This document shows, in pieces, positions 1-14,300 of a stretch of 64,000 nt of DNA. Made by a program: the position numbers and the translations under genes. The notes under the pieces were generated by a model, which saw only the letters and a list, made by a program, of their open reading frames with translations, did not search any database and was not told the DNA's origin. Position 1 is the first letter of the stretch. Every line of letters begins with the position of its first letter. Source of the DNA: Lagopus muta (taxonomy: Eukaryota; Chordata; Aves; Galliformes; Phasianidae); the NCBI RefSeq assembly GCF_023343835.1, contig NC_064437.1:11311001-11375000 (forward strand). The letters are read 5' to 3'.

Positions 1-80
1 GCTTGAACAGGTGCTTGGAGCTAGGTCCAGCCTGACCTTGAGTGTCTCTAAAGATGGGGCATCCACCAATTGGAAGGCTA
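1..80 (-). mobile_element. CR1 LINE fragment (antisense)
   Basis: The stretch CAGCCTGACCTTGAGTGTCT followed by GATGGGGCATCC is the reverse complement of the avian CR1 3' region (GGATGCCCCATCC...CAAGGTCAGGCTGG). It is cut by the left window edge and fades after about position 80. Confidence 0.8.
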
Positions 81-480
81 TACTGAACAGAATTAGCTCT
101 CTGCTGGCGAGACATGAGTAACAACTGCATCATCACTTGCCTCACAGGGAAGGCTTTCTTTTTCTTTGGCCAAGAGAATGAGATCAGCTTTGCTGCCTCT
201 TACCTGCATTCTCCACAGTGAACAGTAAAAACATCTGAGAAACCTAAGATTGTGCTATTGATTTAATGTCTTTTACATTCTAAGCTTGCATTTTCGTTTT
301 TTTTGTTTCTGTTTTTTGTGTTGTTTTTCTCCCTTTACAGTATTAACAAGCATTCTGTACTGCTTGCATAAAAAATGAGAAATAATAATGGTCACCCTTT
401 AAAAGCTAATTCTCTAATATCTTCATATATTCAAACTACCATAAACTCTTCTGAAGGTTCAGAATACCTTGTTCTGATGT

Positions 481-548
481 AGGGAGTTATAGTTGGTCTT
501 GATGATCTTAGTGGTCTTTTCCAACTTAATGATTCTATGATTCTGTAC
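481..548 (+). mobile_element. CR1 LINE 3' end (sense)
   Basis: GTTGGTCTTGATGATCTTAG, then GGTCTTTTCCAAC and a terminal GATTCTATGATTCTG: the typical CR1 3' terminus with its octamer repeat. A short, 5'-truncated copy. Confidence 0.85.
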
Positions 549-3500
549 CTAGGTGCTACTGCAATAAATGATTCTTCTGTTACCTAGAAGTAATGGCTCA
601 CTTTGCAATTTTTCTGGAGTGCAATGCGACTATTAGAAATGTCTGATAGTCCAGCTCCAGTTCCCCCAGTGGACACAACAGTCTGCCTAAGATAAAAATA
701 GATGTGAGTAGGGTTAAAACAGTGGTGCTCAGTTAAGTTAGTTTAGTGCTGAAGATATTATGGTAAGGTTCTGCTATCATGTGGAAAAGAAGGTTAACAT
801 AAATTGCTCAGCATGGATGAACAAAGGTCATCCTTACTAGATGTGACTCTATTCCTGCTATGACTATGCAGAAAATTCCTAGTTATCTTGGGAAGGTGAG
901 TGAGTACTCTCAGTCCTTTGAGATTATGCAAAACTTGCTCACTGTGAACTAGCAAATCTGTGGGGGATGCAACATGTGCAAGGCAACATGCTGCTGCTTA
1001 CCAAAACAATATGGGCTACATGAGGGTTGCAAGAAGAAATGTTTTCAGAATGCACAGGCAATTTTCTGTTTCTTTTTTTGTGCCATTTAAGTTGTACACT
1101 AGCTTTTCAAAGCCCTATCCCTGTAGTCTGTCTACCAGCGTCTATATGTACCAGGAGGGAAACTGAGTTATCTCAAGCTCTGAGCAAAGCATAGTCAATT
1201 GGAAAGAGCATTAGTAGTGCTTGGACAGTTTTCATGTCAGTAGGTCATGGAAAAGTGTCTCTAAGTCATGTCTGAAAAGTATTTATAATTAAGTGGATGT
1301 CAGTACTTGATCATGAACTTAAATAAATAATTAAAAATTAGCTTGTTTAATTATACTTTAATCCAAACTCTTTTTTGATGGTTCTGGAAATAGCTTATTA
1401 TCCAAATAACTAAGATTAATTAACTGAGACCAAATTAGTGTTGATTACTTTTAATGTGTTAAGCACAGACTACAGTTACCAACTCATCTACATTAATTAC
1501 ATTCAAAGCACTGCTGAAGTCGAGAGAAGAAAAGAATTTTGAACAAGGTTTTGCTTTCATCTGAGGTCATAATATTGGCCTTCCAAAATATATGACTACT
1601 GTATATTGAATAGATGTTGAGGGGTAAAACTTAAAAGAGCATATATAAGATGAAATTCTTTATAATTTAAACTGTTGTTGTGAAGTGATTCAGGCAGGGC
1701 CATATAATTCCCAAAACATTTAGAGTAGTTTGGCTGGATGGGACTCTATATTTAGCATTACTTTTTTTTTTTCTTATAAATTCCCTTACAGCTACAAAGA
1801 CCTACAATTTTTTATCAAAATCACTGCAGTTACTATAACTTAATTAGCATGCATTAAGGGTTCCATCCTTCTTAATGTTTTCTTGAAGATAAAGGGACAA
1901 AGCACAAAAATAGTTACTATGTTATTTAAAAATATCCTGCAAACTAGCCCAACAAGAATTTTTATTACCTTTTACACAGCAAATAAACAAATGTCTTATT
2001 CAACCAAAGCAAGTTGTTTTCATTATATCAATCTCTCAGACCTCATTTCTTCAGACTGCATATCTTTCCAATTTACTCACAACTCTTGGTATGGTAACTA
2101 GCTTTTATCCATCTCTTATAGCAGTCTAAGCAGAAAGTAGGTGCTGGGATTGTGGAGTGTTTAGGAGCAGCAACATAGAAGGATGATTTATAGGAAGTTT
2201 TAAATAAGAGAACCTGAAAAAGAATAAAATGTTAATTTTTATTAAAAATCAAAGTCTCTCTTTTTTAGTGTTAGTAATGATATAAATTGCCGTTTAGTCG
2301 CAACTAAACAGTACATAACATGTTTTGTTTTGTTTTGTTTTTTAGTAGAAGTTGAAAATGTTTCATTTAGTACTATTTTTAATGGTAATGTTCAAGATAG
2401 GAATGTCAAGCACAGCGTGTTGCCTCTCTACAACTTTGCTTTTTTATGGAGTTAAGGGATTTGCAATAGATGTAGACTGAGATACAGAGCTTAGATGGTG
2501 CTAGTGAGAATTTCTTTGAACTATTTTTGTTTTAGGAACAGGTAATTCTCATTTATTTGTATTAAATATAGCAGGAAAAGTTGTGTGAAATAAAGGTGTT
2601 GTAATGATTTATGAAATGATGGAAGTCCAACTTTCCATTCTACTTCAGAAGTCAATGATTGCTGAAAAACAGTTTATTTTATTTTTCCTCTTAATGTTTG
2701 GTATGGAAAATCAAGCACTGTCTTCTGTATTGATGCCATTCTTTTTTATTACATTTTATATTTATTTGATTTTACTTTTATGAGCAAGTAAACACTTCTG
2801 AGTCACTTGAATGTTTAGAAGTATATTTGAGCACTGAAGCGATGCAGATAGGTTTTAATGATGCACATCTCAGTTTAACATAATTATTCTTGGTGAGAAA
2901 ACAAAGGAATCCACCTTCAGCTATATCTCATTAAAATCAATAATGAATCTACAGATGTTTAATGATATAAAACTAAAAACAGACAAAGAGGCTCATGTGG
3001 TTTTAAGTTTTTCACTATGATTTAAGCTCAGCCTGAAAAAAGCCCTGTGAAGGTTTACAGTTGAAATGCAAAGAACCTTGGAGAATGACAGGGCTCTGAA
3101 GGCTAGATCCAGCTTCTTTCAAAGGAAGTTAACCACCTTGTTGCCTTCACAAGCAATTGCATGTTAGGAAATGAATTTGTTTGGTGATTAGAGCATTATT
3201 TTCTTCTCTTTCCTGAAAGATAAAATTGATGAATATATTTCAGACCTGTATTTCAATTACTGAAGCTGTGATTTCTTAGTAGGAGGAGAACAGTTTGTAT
3301 GACAGCAGTTTATATAAATTCAGAGTTCAAATTATAAAATCCACAAGGAACCAGAAGAGGATGCGCTACCTGGAAGCCATTAACAAAATACTGTCTGACT
3401 GTTGTCAGATGCATATATGTACCTCAGTTGTAGCTGTGCTTGATAAAGTAGGGAAATTCTTTTTATCTCCTTTGTGATATGTTGAAAACAAAAAAATATA

Positions 3501-6500
3501 TATATTTTTTTGAGAAGCTACAGTAAAGATAGGTATGTCTTAGGTATTAGAATGATTTTAAATTATGATTGAAACTAAGGAAGCATTAAATTAGATCTAC
3601 AGAATAATTACTGGGTTTGGTTCTATTTTCATTATGATGAAAATAAAAGCAATTAATGGAAAAAAATCAAAACCCAATAGTTTAAGAATATGCCAGCTCT
3701 TTATGCTGCAGTGTGAAGTGGAGTGATATCTAACTTCAAATAAATTAGAAGTACTAGCAGCAGTGTAAATGCAGAGTGGGACTTTGTGAGGTAAGCACAT
3801 GTGTTGTAAATGGAATATAATAGATAGTCTTGAATTCAAGAAATTGTCTCAGAACTATTATCTCTGGTTGAAATAAATATGGAAAGAATAAGTGTACTCA
3901 AGATCTGGTCAATTAGTGGAATTAAAATACTAAAGTTTTATGTTATCAGACATCAAAGTTGTATCACGTAAATGATATTGCAACCACATTAGTTAGTAGT
4001 AGATTTAATAATTGTAGAAGAGATAAGATTTTCTTGCAAATCTTTCTCATGTAATTTAATACAGACCCCTTGTTAGATTGCGTTACACGGAGCAGGAATT
4101 TAGATCATGTTCCTAGGCCAAAAAGCTGAAGAAATGTGCCTGCCTCTAATTATTATTTTGCTATGAATCTGAAATGGTTGTATTATGTTGAATGCCTAAC
4201 CTGGAAAAAAATAGCAAACAGAAATGCAGATTAGAAATGGGTGGTAGTTAGGCCTGCTGGGCAAGTGAATGTATTCTGTCTTGAGTTCAAAGGGAAAACA
4301 GGACACCATGGATCGGGTCAGCATGGCTAAATGGGAATTCACAGCATCTGAAGCAAATCCCAGAAATGGTTAGGTAGGATAACGGTTGTTCAAGTGGGAA
4401 TCAGGAGTAGCTATGTGGATCAGAAATACCACAGGATCTCATTTAGTCCTGAAATAACTTTGTGGCTCTTATCCCTTCCCTTACTAGTTTTCTGATAGCT
4501 GGACTTTTCTCCTCTTCTCCTAATGAATCCTGTATCTTCGAATCCTTTCTTGTCTACATGCATATTTGCAAATAGGTAAGAGGATTTTTAATGGGACTAT
4601 CTAAGAGAACTCAAAGCGCAAGCAGTTGCATTTTCTTTAGAGAGAGTTTGAAATATTAATCTTTTACTTGAAAAAGTAATATTGAATGGCTTCCAGTGGG
4701 GGAATTTTCTTGGGAAAAATTCAACTGAAGCATCTCTGCTGTCTGTAGAGATGGGATGGGGAATGATATGTTCTTTGGCTCACAGCCAGCGGGAAGAATA
4801 GCTAAAGGTTTGTATGGGAAATGTTGAGTCTTGGCCTGAACCACTGATTGAGCACCTGGGGAAAGGACTCTGTCAGCCCTGGGAGCACAGGTGAAGGCAA
4901 TTCATCAGTGTGATTGGAAGGGGTGGAATCTGGCTTCACCTCTCTTAGATCTCATTTAAGGATTAACTGCCGCTGGGGAAGGGTCTCTTTCTGGAGATCT
5001 CTTCTTGGTGAAGATTTCCTCTGTGAATGCAAAATCTTCTAATATGAGTGAGTAAAACCTCTTCTTTTCCTTTGTAGCACATTTCTATTGTGCTGGTCTT
5101 TCTGTCATTACAGCTTTCTTGTAAAACTTTTCTGGTCATGTTAATTTGTCTAATTGCTACAAGGCTGCTTTGTAGTGCATATGTACGTGCAATGTAAGCT
5201 GTGGCTGTTGAGGAAGCATCAATTTATTATTTCCAAACTTCTAAGTGCTTAACCTTACAAACTTTGTCTTTAATGAAGGTTTTTATTGTTTATAGATGGG
5301 GTAGAGGAGCTTGCCCTTGGTTTTATTGCCCTCATAAAAACATAGTATGAAATACAATTAGAAGTAAGTTGAAAAGGTGTTTATAAGCTAGAGACTTTCA
5401 TAGGTTGCACCCAAGCAGGATTTTGCTGGAATGACAGTGCGTTTGTGACTGTGATGAAGGAAAATCTTATGAAGATCCCATGGAAGAGCTTATGGGAGAA
5501 AGCATAAATGTGGTGTGGAGGAAATCCTGCTTGTTGTGAAACAAGGCAGTATGGATCTCTATGAAGGCAGGGATAAGAGTAGATACAGTTTTCCAAAGCA
5601 GACAGAGTTCTTGGCTAGACTTACATCCTCGCAAGCAACAGAAAGCAGAGATATGAACTATTGATGAATGCCAGTCTGTTTGGTGTCATTTACATCATTA
5701 AGTTAATGGGATGTACTGATGGCAGGCAGACCAGTAGGCAGTCTCTGCCCAGAGGGCATCTTTCCATAGATGGAAGCACTTTACAGAGAGCCTATCTGCT
5801 GGTCTTCCTTCCTGTTCTGCTCTGATAAAATGGTTTTTGCTCCCAAACTACTTCTCCCAGCCACACAGGAGAGCTTTAAGTTGAAGCTGCTATTCTCCTT
5901 TCTCTTTGTGTGTGCTTGGAGATCCTTGAGCTTGCTGTGTGATCAAGATCACCACGAGGGATGTTTCATATTGGCTATGCTTATATGATGGACTGCATGT
6001 GTTTTATTAGTTACGCTTAAAAATGTACTAAAAAGCACATTCCTGACATTTGGTTTGCATTGTGACTGAAACTGATTTATGTTCACAGTGAGAGGAATTG
6101 GTATCACTAATTGAGTAAAACTTTTATTAATGTTTCAAAACTACAGGAATTGATAAGTTATTCATGGCATTTAGTCAGTTTTCTTGATGTGTGTTAAAGC
6201 CTCCTTGCTGAGGAAGAAAGTGGGGGAGGAATTCCTGTGAGCTCAATATTAACTCAGCTATCTTTAATAATGGGCTTGTCATACTAACAAATACTTCCTT
6301 CATCAATGTCTGAACTTATTTTGTTTGTGAAATTTAAAGGATTTCCTCTGAAGATATGAGGAAGCACATAGTAGAAAGTTACTTAGAATGTATGTTTATG
6401 AAGGGTGATATCTTTAGATTTTATTCACTATGTATTTATTATAGCTTTTATCTGCTAAAGGCTTACACTATTTTCCTTTTTAAATTCTGCATTCCAAGGT

Positions 6501-8301
6501 TATCATAAGTGGATTCTCTTCCACTTATTTGATGTAAACGGCATGAATTTTACTGCTTGCTTTGGGTGTTTTTAAGAAAACAGTAGAAAAATCCAAAACA
6601 ATTGAGTATAATGTTCTTGCCCATCTGTTTTACAAGCCCGGCAGGAAGAAGTTCATAGATGAACAGATGGAGTCAGTACAAACTAATCACTTTATCTGTT
6701 AAATTTTGAAATGATGACAGAGTGCTTAAAGTCTGGCTCTGTACAATGGAGACATAAGGGTTTAAAGAAGCTAGCACCTGGTGGGTAATTTGGGTAACTG
6801 TTACCCGTGAAGGAACATGGAATCACAAAATGCTGCTCTGGTGGGGCCATTGGTTCGTCTAGTTTATTTTGCTTCAATGGTAATACTCCCCATGTGGGGA
6901 GGAGCAGCTGATGTCTGCCCGAGTGATGTCAGTAACAGCTAGAGGTATGCTCTGTTCCTTAGATATTTGAAAGTGGAAAATGAAAAACTGGTGTGGTCTA
7001 GAGCAGAACAAGAAAACAAGCAGCTGGTCACACTTTCCATCTGATCCATAGGTTTAACATAGAATAGGAAAATCCTACCTCATGTAGTTGCCCTCAAGTA
7101 TGCCTTAAGCACAGCATATAATTTGTAGGATGTCTGAATTAAGTAAAACCATCCAACCACTTGTTTATGTAAAATAGAACAGGAAAAGTATTTAGGCCTG
7201 GTTAATGATTTAGAATATCTTGCTGGCCATTGTGTCAACAAATTAACAGAAGAGATGTTTGGGAATTTAATGTACTGTGTAAGCAGTTGTACAGGACAGC
7301 TGGAAGGAAATACTTTTTCCTCTTTGGAAAGGAATGGAAAGGAAACTCCAAGGTGAATTTTTTTGGCCTGGACTTTATTTTGAGATTCTTTTACGTAGCC
7401 TGGAAACTATCCAGTACAATGTTGTCTGTGTGACATCTATATAGTAATGTTCCTGGTGTACAAAATACGGTATGGGTAGTTGTTTAATACCTAAAACTTC
7501 ACTGATTGTGTAACTGTTCAAGTCTGACATTATGGAGGATAATTTCTGTAAAAAGATTGAGCTAGTGTTCTCATCCTTCCAATGTAGCCAACTCCACTGC
7601 TCCCCTCCAGCAGCATTTTAAGGGAGCATTTCCTCACGTAATGCTAACAATGCTTACAAGCACTCAATTACCTGAATTGCCAGTTAATGGACTGTTACTG
7701 TCTGTGATGCTCCTCTCATGGGAGTAACTGGGGTATTCCTTAAACAGCCTCAGAGCTGACAGGAGAAAATAAATCCTCTAGATCTTCTGCTCAGTTAAGT
7801 ATGCTAGTCCTCATTTGAGATCGCAAACTTCAAACTGATGTTTTTCTTCATCCTTTCTCAGTTTTAGGGATATACTAATTCTGTCTATCTGGGATGCCAA
7901 ACTTTTGTTATCATCTGCACTGATAGTGTTTGCTGTTGTCTAATAAATGGAGTACTACGGTAGCATTAAAGTGCAGACACCCATTATTTGGGTTTTATTT
8001 TTGTTTTCCTCTGCATTTGCATTTTCTCAGGAATTTTACCAGTTTTTGCAAACAGTGCATTCCTAACTTAAGATTTCAGTTAAATCCGGATTTAGAAAAT
8101 GACAGTATTTACTTTAGGACTAAGATTTGCAGTTTGTAATGCTGCATGTTTTAGTGTGTTAATAGAGATGATTTAATCAATTCTACCAATGATAACCCGG
8201 GGGAATTTGTCTTAAACCATATTCTGAGGAAAACTGGTTAATATCATGCCACTGCATGACCTTCTATAATATCTGGCAAGCAAGTAGTTGTAGAGTCTTT
8301 C

Positions 8302-8333
<32 letters not shown>

Positions 8334-11300
8334 CCCCTCTTAGGTAAAGGAAAATAATATAGGACTTATGACCTTTTTTCCATCTTTCTTTTTTTTCCTC
8401 TTACTGTGTTTTTATGCTTGCCTACATGCTTTAACCATGGCACCATTTGGATTCCTATAGAAATAGTATTCAATCTTTGTTTAAATCTGTTATCTTAGGT
8501 ACTATATTCTTCAGAGTTAACATTCCCATTCCTCCTGCCTTTTTTTATTGCTGGAGAGCAGATAGCTGAAGCATCAATTTCCAGGTTTGAATGTGCTTTT
8601 AACTAAGACTTTGAAATAGTTTAAAAAAAAAAAAAAGAAACCTGTTAAAAAGCATCAGTGGACAGCTTTGTTGTTTATATCTGTTGCACAGCAACAATAC
8701 TATGAATTCCAGAAATCCGGAGGTGGCAGAAATGTGAAAAACACAGCTACAATCTGGAAACTTCTTGGCACTTCTGACTACTTCCTTGGCTTGGGTGTTA
8801 GAGTCCTCTGTAATGTCAAGCCAAGAATGCGTGCCTTTAAACTTATATGTTGTACTGCTTTTCAGATGTTGTCTTTTCATCTTCTGCTCTAATATTATTT
8901 TTCATTTCTCTGAAAAATTCCTTGGAGTTACTGGTCCTCTTGTTATCCTTTCTGTTTATGCTGTGAAACCTCTGTTGATATACCCGAATTCTTGCAAAAT
9001 GTTAGAATCCTTTGAAGTTCTTACATCTTTCCCCAAAAGCTGGGGTTTGTTTAGTGATATTTTACCCTTATGTTTTGCTTTGCAGACTTAAAGTTTGAAA
9101 TTCACATTTCTGTATTTATCTCCCTCATTATTTGGAGTTTTTTCTTTTTCTTTTTTTTTTTTTTTTGTTGTCAGGATACTATTCAATCTTCAAATTAAAC
9201 TAACTTCTGCTTGCCAACATGTAATTCGTGTTTGGTTGCTCTCTTTTATTTTCTGATTCATTCAGCATACAGAGGAGATGGAGTGGCACAAGTTGACGGA
9301 TTCGTGGAGAAGCTGGCCTTCAAAATACAAATTTATACCAGCTTAAGTATTTACAAATTGCTCCACCTTAAGCAATCTGTCTTCAGTGCAAATAATCTAC
9401 TGTTGAGGAAAGGCATATAAATGAACCTTCTGCTATAGAACAGGTTGTCAGATGCATCTTTGAAAGTGTTTACAGGACAAAGTGCATTAGTAAAACCATA
9501 ATAAGGCACACCCAACAGGAAATTACAGTCTATATTTCTTGTTTCCTGAGTTTGAAGCAGAAACACAGCCTTGAACAGCAGTGGCAAAGGCACAAAGCTC
9601 AAATTATAAATTTATTTCATATGTATTTGTGCATTAGAAAACAACACTTCAGCACACTTGAGTGTAAAGGTTTTGCCAGGAAATATCTGATATCATGGGG
9701 AGTATCAGGTTTCTAACAAAACTGAATCACATGGGTGTAATCAGTGAATTAATGAGCAGAACACAGGTGTATGGAACAATTACCTTATGTTTTCTTTGTT
9801 ATGGTGATAGGATTTCTATTTTGTGTAAGTGTATTCATAGATTTTTTTTTTGAGAGCAAGTTCCACTGTGTACATTCTATCAGCAGGGCTTAGTGTTGCA
9901 GGCTCAGTTACCATATTTGCTCCTCCTTCTAAACTTAAACTGGCTAAAGCTTGTTCAAATCATCTGTGAACGTACCATCCTCCCTCCTCTTCAAAGCTAC
10001 CTATTTTGTCATTTATCCTAGGAGCCAGAATGAAATGAAACGGAGTGATGAAAACATCAAGAGAAGCAATCTTCCCTCTGCATTTCACTTTCTGCCTTGT
10101 TCTCTCTTATTCCTCTTTTCTACTCTTTGCTCTCTCACCTCTTCCCTGCTTCATTTTCAGCTCCTCTTCTTCTTCAGTGTTAGAGTAGAAGGCATTGTCC
10201 TTCAGGACCAAAGAGGCAACAGAAGAAAGATGTGGTAATTTTTCACTAAAAACATGTTTATGTAAATTTGTATATAATACATATTTCACAGATACAGCAG
10301 ACTTAGCAGCCTTTTGGTGTATTGACATCACATTTGTGTTTAATGCACCCATTATGTGCCCAGATTCTCTTTTTGAAGTGAAGGTGAGATTGTCAGTTCT
10401 TGCTATCATATACAGTGACTAGTTTGTTTGCTCTCGTTGATTATTTATTCTCTCAGTACATGAATGGCCCACATTCAGTAGTCACAATGGTGACTACTGG
10501 CTGAGTGTACAGTAGGAGATGTATACTTTAGCATCGTAGGACATCAAAGCTAACACAGTTATATGTGTATTATGTCCATTTAGTCTCTTGTTCATGAAAT
10601 GATGCATCACTCTATGCATAATAATTTTGAACGAGGGTGGAATCTTGTCTGTTATATTACCTGTATCCCTGCTAAAATAGTTCTCACATAATTTGTGGTA
10701 TATATTTTTTTGACTGAAAGCTTTGGTACACTTCAACTCTCATAACTATCCAGATCTTGCTTGCTTTCAGGAAAGTGAAGAACTACCAGTAATGGTAATA
10801 CCCATCAGAGGACCCAGTAAGCTCCAATCCTGCTGGAGTCTTTAAAAAATATTGCATCTGATTCTTGGTAACCATCTCATATTTCTGCATTTCGTTACAG
10901 ATTTTGGAGAAGGGAAAAAAAAAAAAGAGTTGTCTGGAGGTGTTTTAGGACTAGTAACAGGTTGTGTGGTATCATTTATTCTGAGTTGTTTTGGATACAG
11001 ATGAATGTTTATACTCATTTTTCCCTCGGAAATTCAAGTAGAAAAATATTTGTCTAAATCTTTGTGTACTTCTGTCTAAAAGTTGCAAATGAAACTTAAT
11101 GTAGCTTGCTATGCTCCAAAGCAAAAGTTTAGGAGGAAGCACAGCATTTATATGAAACTGACAAAGGGCTCTTCTAAGCCCTGATAGCCACATTATAATT
11201 TCTGTATCTCTTGCTTACTGAAATCTAGAGGAGCAATCTTTCATTAAAAAAAAAATCTGATTTTATCAGAAATTTTCAAAGATGGCTGTAATTCAATAGT

Positions 11301-14300
11301 AATACAATAATCATTTCAGAAAAGATATTCAGATGAAGGATATAACTTCTCACATTTTACATTCTCCTCACCAGGATCAGAGTAGGAGAAAAAGTTTCAA
11401 ATAATTTTGGGGAAAAAAAAATCCTATTTATTGGTGAAGTAGCACTTGCTGTAGCTGACATGATTTTTTTTCTTCCTATTGTACATTGAGAAACAAATTC
11501 CTATTTGCTCAAAATTAGTTTAAGATTATTTCTGCATGAGGAAAACCTTAAAACAGTAGAATTTCCCTGGATTCGAAGGATTTTGTGCTAATGAAACTAG
11601 GCTCATTTACTGAGATCTGTGCTTTGTTACTGGCTTGAGAAATAGAAGCTAAATTTATTATGGCTGGAGATGCTTCCACTCATTCAGTGAGCTGAGATAC
11701 TGAGGTTCACGTCTTATTTCTGAATAAACTGGATGGATGTAGATTAAATTGGGTGTTCTGCCTAATATTTGTGAAGCCTGTGGTATAAAGCCATACACAC
11801 AAGCTTTATGTTTCTGTAAGAACACTTTTATTTATTGGATGTTAATTTCAAAGTAGTCTATTCAGTAAAGCCATGAAGATAAACCAATTTAACCTATCAA
11901 AACTGAATGATCAGAAAGACTGAACCAGTTGTTCTGCCCTTAATTAGTAGGAATTAGGCTAAGAGGTGATAAAGTGATCTTTCACCTGCTTATCACAATG
12001 CTCTTTCAGATCCTGCATTCATGGTCTACAGGGAGTGACAGAAGTGTAAGTAAGAAATAGGACTGTGCCCTGGGCAGAAATAGCCCAATTATGCTGAGAA
12101 GGCTGACCTTTTCTGGTAACACTACTGAAACCAAAATCCATTTTGACTTAATAAAAAATTCAATTTTGAATTCTTTTTTTTTTTTTCCTTGATCAATAAT
12201 ATTTTGTTTCCAATTACTGTGAAATTACTCTTTGGCCTTGGTCAGAATATTCAACAGTGGAAAAACGATCTTTCATTTATTTCAGAATAGTTTTAAAATG
12301 TTATGAGTTGACATGGGAAACCCAGATGTTTTTAATTCTGAAAACTGAGAAATAGATTTTGAACAGGAAAGCTATCTTGTTTGATGTGCATCCTCAGGAA
12401 GGAGGGTAACAGAGCATTCCCCTTTTCTACATTGTTATTATATGAAGATGAAGTGGAAAGATTTTTCCAGGCATCTGTGCGAAGCCTTAGGAAGATCTTG
12501 AGAGAAACAACAGAAATTCAATAGCTCCTGCATCCTCATCAGCTGTTTAACTCTGAGGGGTTTAACACGGGCTTTATCTGATAGCTTTTCTGTTTCTTAC
12601 TATTTCTTTAAAGGTAAGGTGAAATGTAAAAAAACAAACAAACAAACAAACAAAAAAAACCACAACAACAACAAAAAACTTATCCAAAGATGATTTAAAA
12701 TATTAACACAGTGTCAGGGGTTTCTCCAAAAATGTTTGTTTACTAATATATTGAAGTCAACTATGCTTGTTATGTTGCATTTGCATTCACTTTTAGAGAT
12801 CAACAGGGCAGTATTGTCACATAATTGTGAAGGAGAGATCTAAACCCTCAGTTCAGGTGGTAGCTGGTTTAATAGCACGCACAGGACTTCCTTAGAGAAT
12901 GGGCTGTGTAATGCAGCATCTCTGTTTTTTCTCTCTATTCAGTGTGAGCCTCTGTGAGAGCTGTTTCCTGCTCTGATTTTTCACAGGAAATATGTGGGTT
13001 TTTTGTTTATTTTACATGACTGCTGTTTAAATGCACAGGTAATTTATAGTTGTGTAGTACAGACAGACATGGATCACCTCTCTCACTCCTGCTCGCTTGG
13101 TGCCATTTTCACATCTGATGTTTGATAGCTAGGCCCAATCACTAGTGATATTTTTCAGGGACCTGACTCTTCTTTCTGTTCTATTTTCAGATTAGCAGGC
13201 CAGTTCTTTCTTGGGGGTGATATTATCACTAAACTTGATCTTTAGAAACAAAGTCCTGCTTTCTAACGTCTGAATGTCAATGAACTGACATGCCAGTAAC
13301 ATCTCATTTGTGACTTGGGTAGGGACTTCCTTTTAAACCTGAAAATGATTTTAGAAACCTACTTGAAGTGTATGTTTGTAAGTGGTATCTTTAGCATCAG
13401 ATGATCTTTGTCTCATAGCCATGTGGATAGGAGTCTGAAAACTTTCTTGTTTCTGTGTGTCTCGGTTTCTATTCTGGTCACTGCTATCATTATAAGCAAA
13501 AGTCAAGGTCACCCTTGACTTTGCTCTTTGTCCATTTTGGCTGTGCTTACTTCGCAGCTATTCCCAACATGAAGTAAGATTTTGCTGTTTTCAGGAAGAA
13601 GGTGATGCTGCTGACATCTCTTCTGGACTTCGATTTGTCTACATCATGATCACAACTTTGATAACTTTCATACCACAAGATGCTCTGAACAGTTACTGAA
13701 CCTATTAAAAACCTTGAAACCATTAGTCACAGAATTATTTCTTTGACTGAAATAATATTTCTATAAATTCCCATGGCTGTACTTATTTACAATGAATTGT
13801 TTCTGATATTTACAAAATAGTTTTTTATGGTCAGTATTTCTTGGAGCTGTGCTTTTAAGAACTGTTTCCAGAAAAGTAATTTACTTAACGGAGGAACCCA
13901 TGTGAGATGTTCTATTTTTCTAACTTTTTAATTGCTTTTAAAATGGTTTGTTTCATGTTTTGGTGTTCTGCTCCAAATAGCTTTTTATCCCAAAGTGCTA
14001 GTCCAAAAACAGGTATGTGATGCTTCTTAAACTCAACATGGTACTTCAGAGATGTAGTGCAGAGAAGAAAAATAGTGAGATCATAAAATATTGGTATTCG
14101 GTGTTTTTCAGTGGCTGCTATTTATGTCCAAAAAGTTGGGGTTTCTTTTTATGTTTTTCTTTTGTTTATCTTTGTCCTTCCATGTGAGTTCTTAAAATCA
14201 GTACAGATTTTTTTTTTCCTTTTCCTCAGCTGGAGGCATATGACTAACAGGTGGTAATACTTGGACTCCCAGTTGGCACAAATACTGCTCATAGTCCCCT

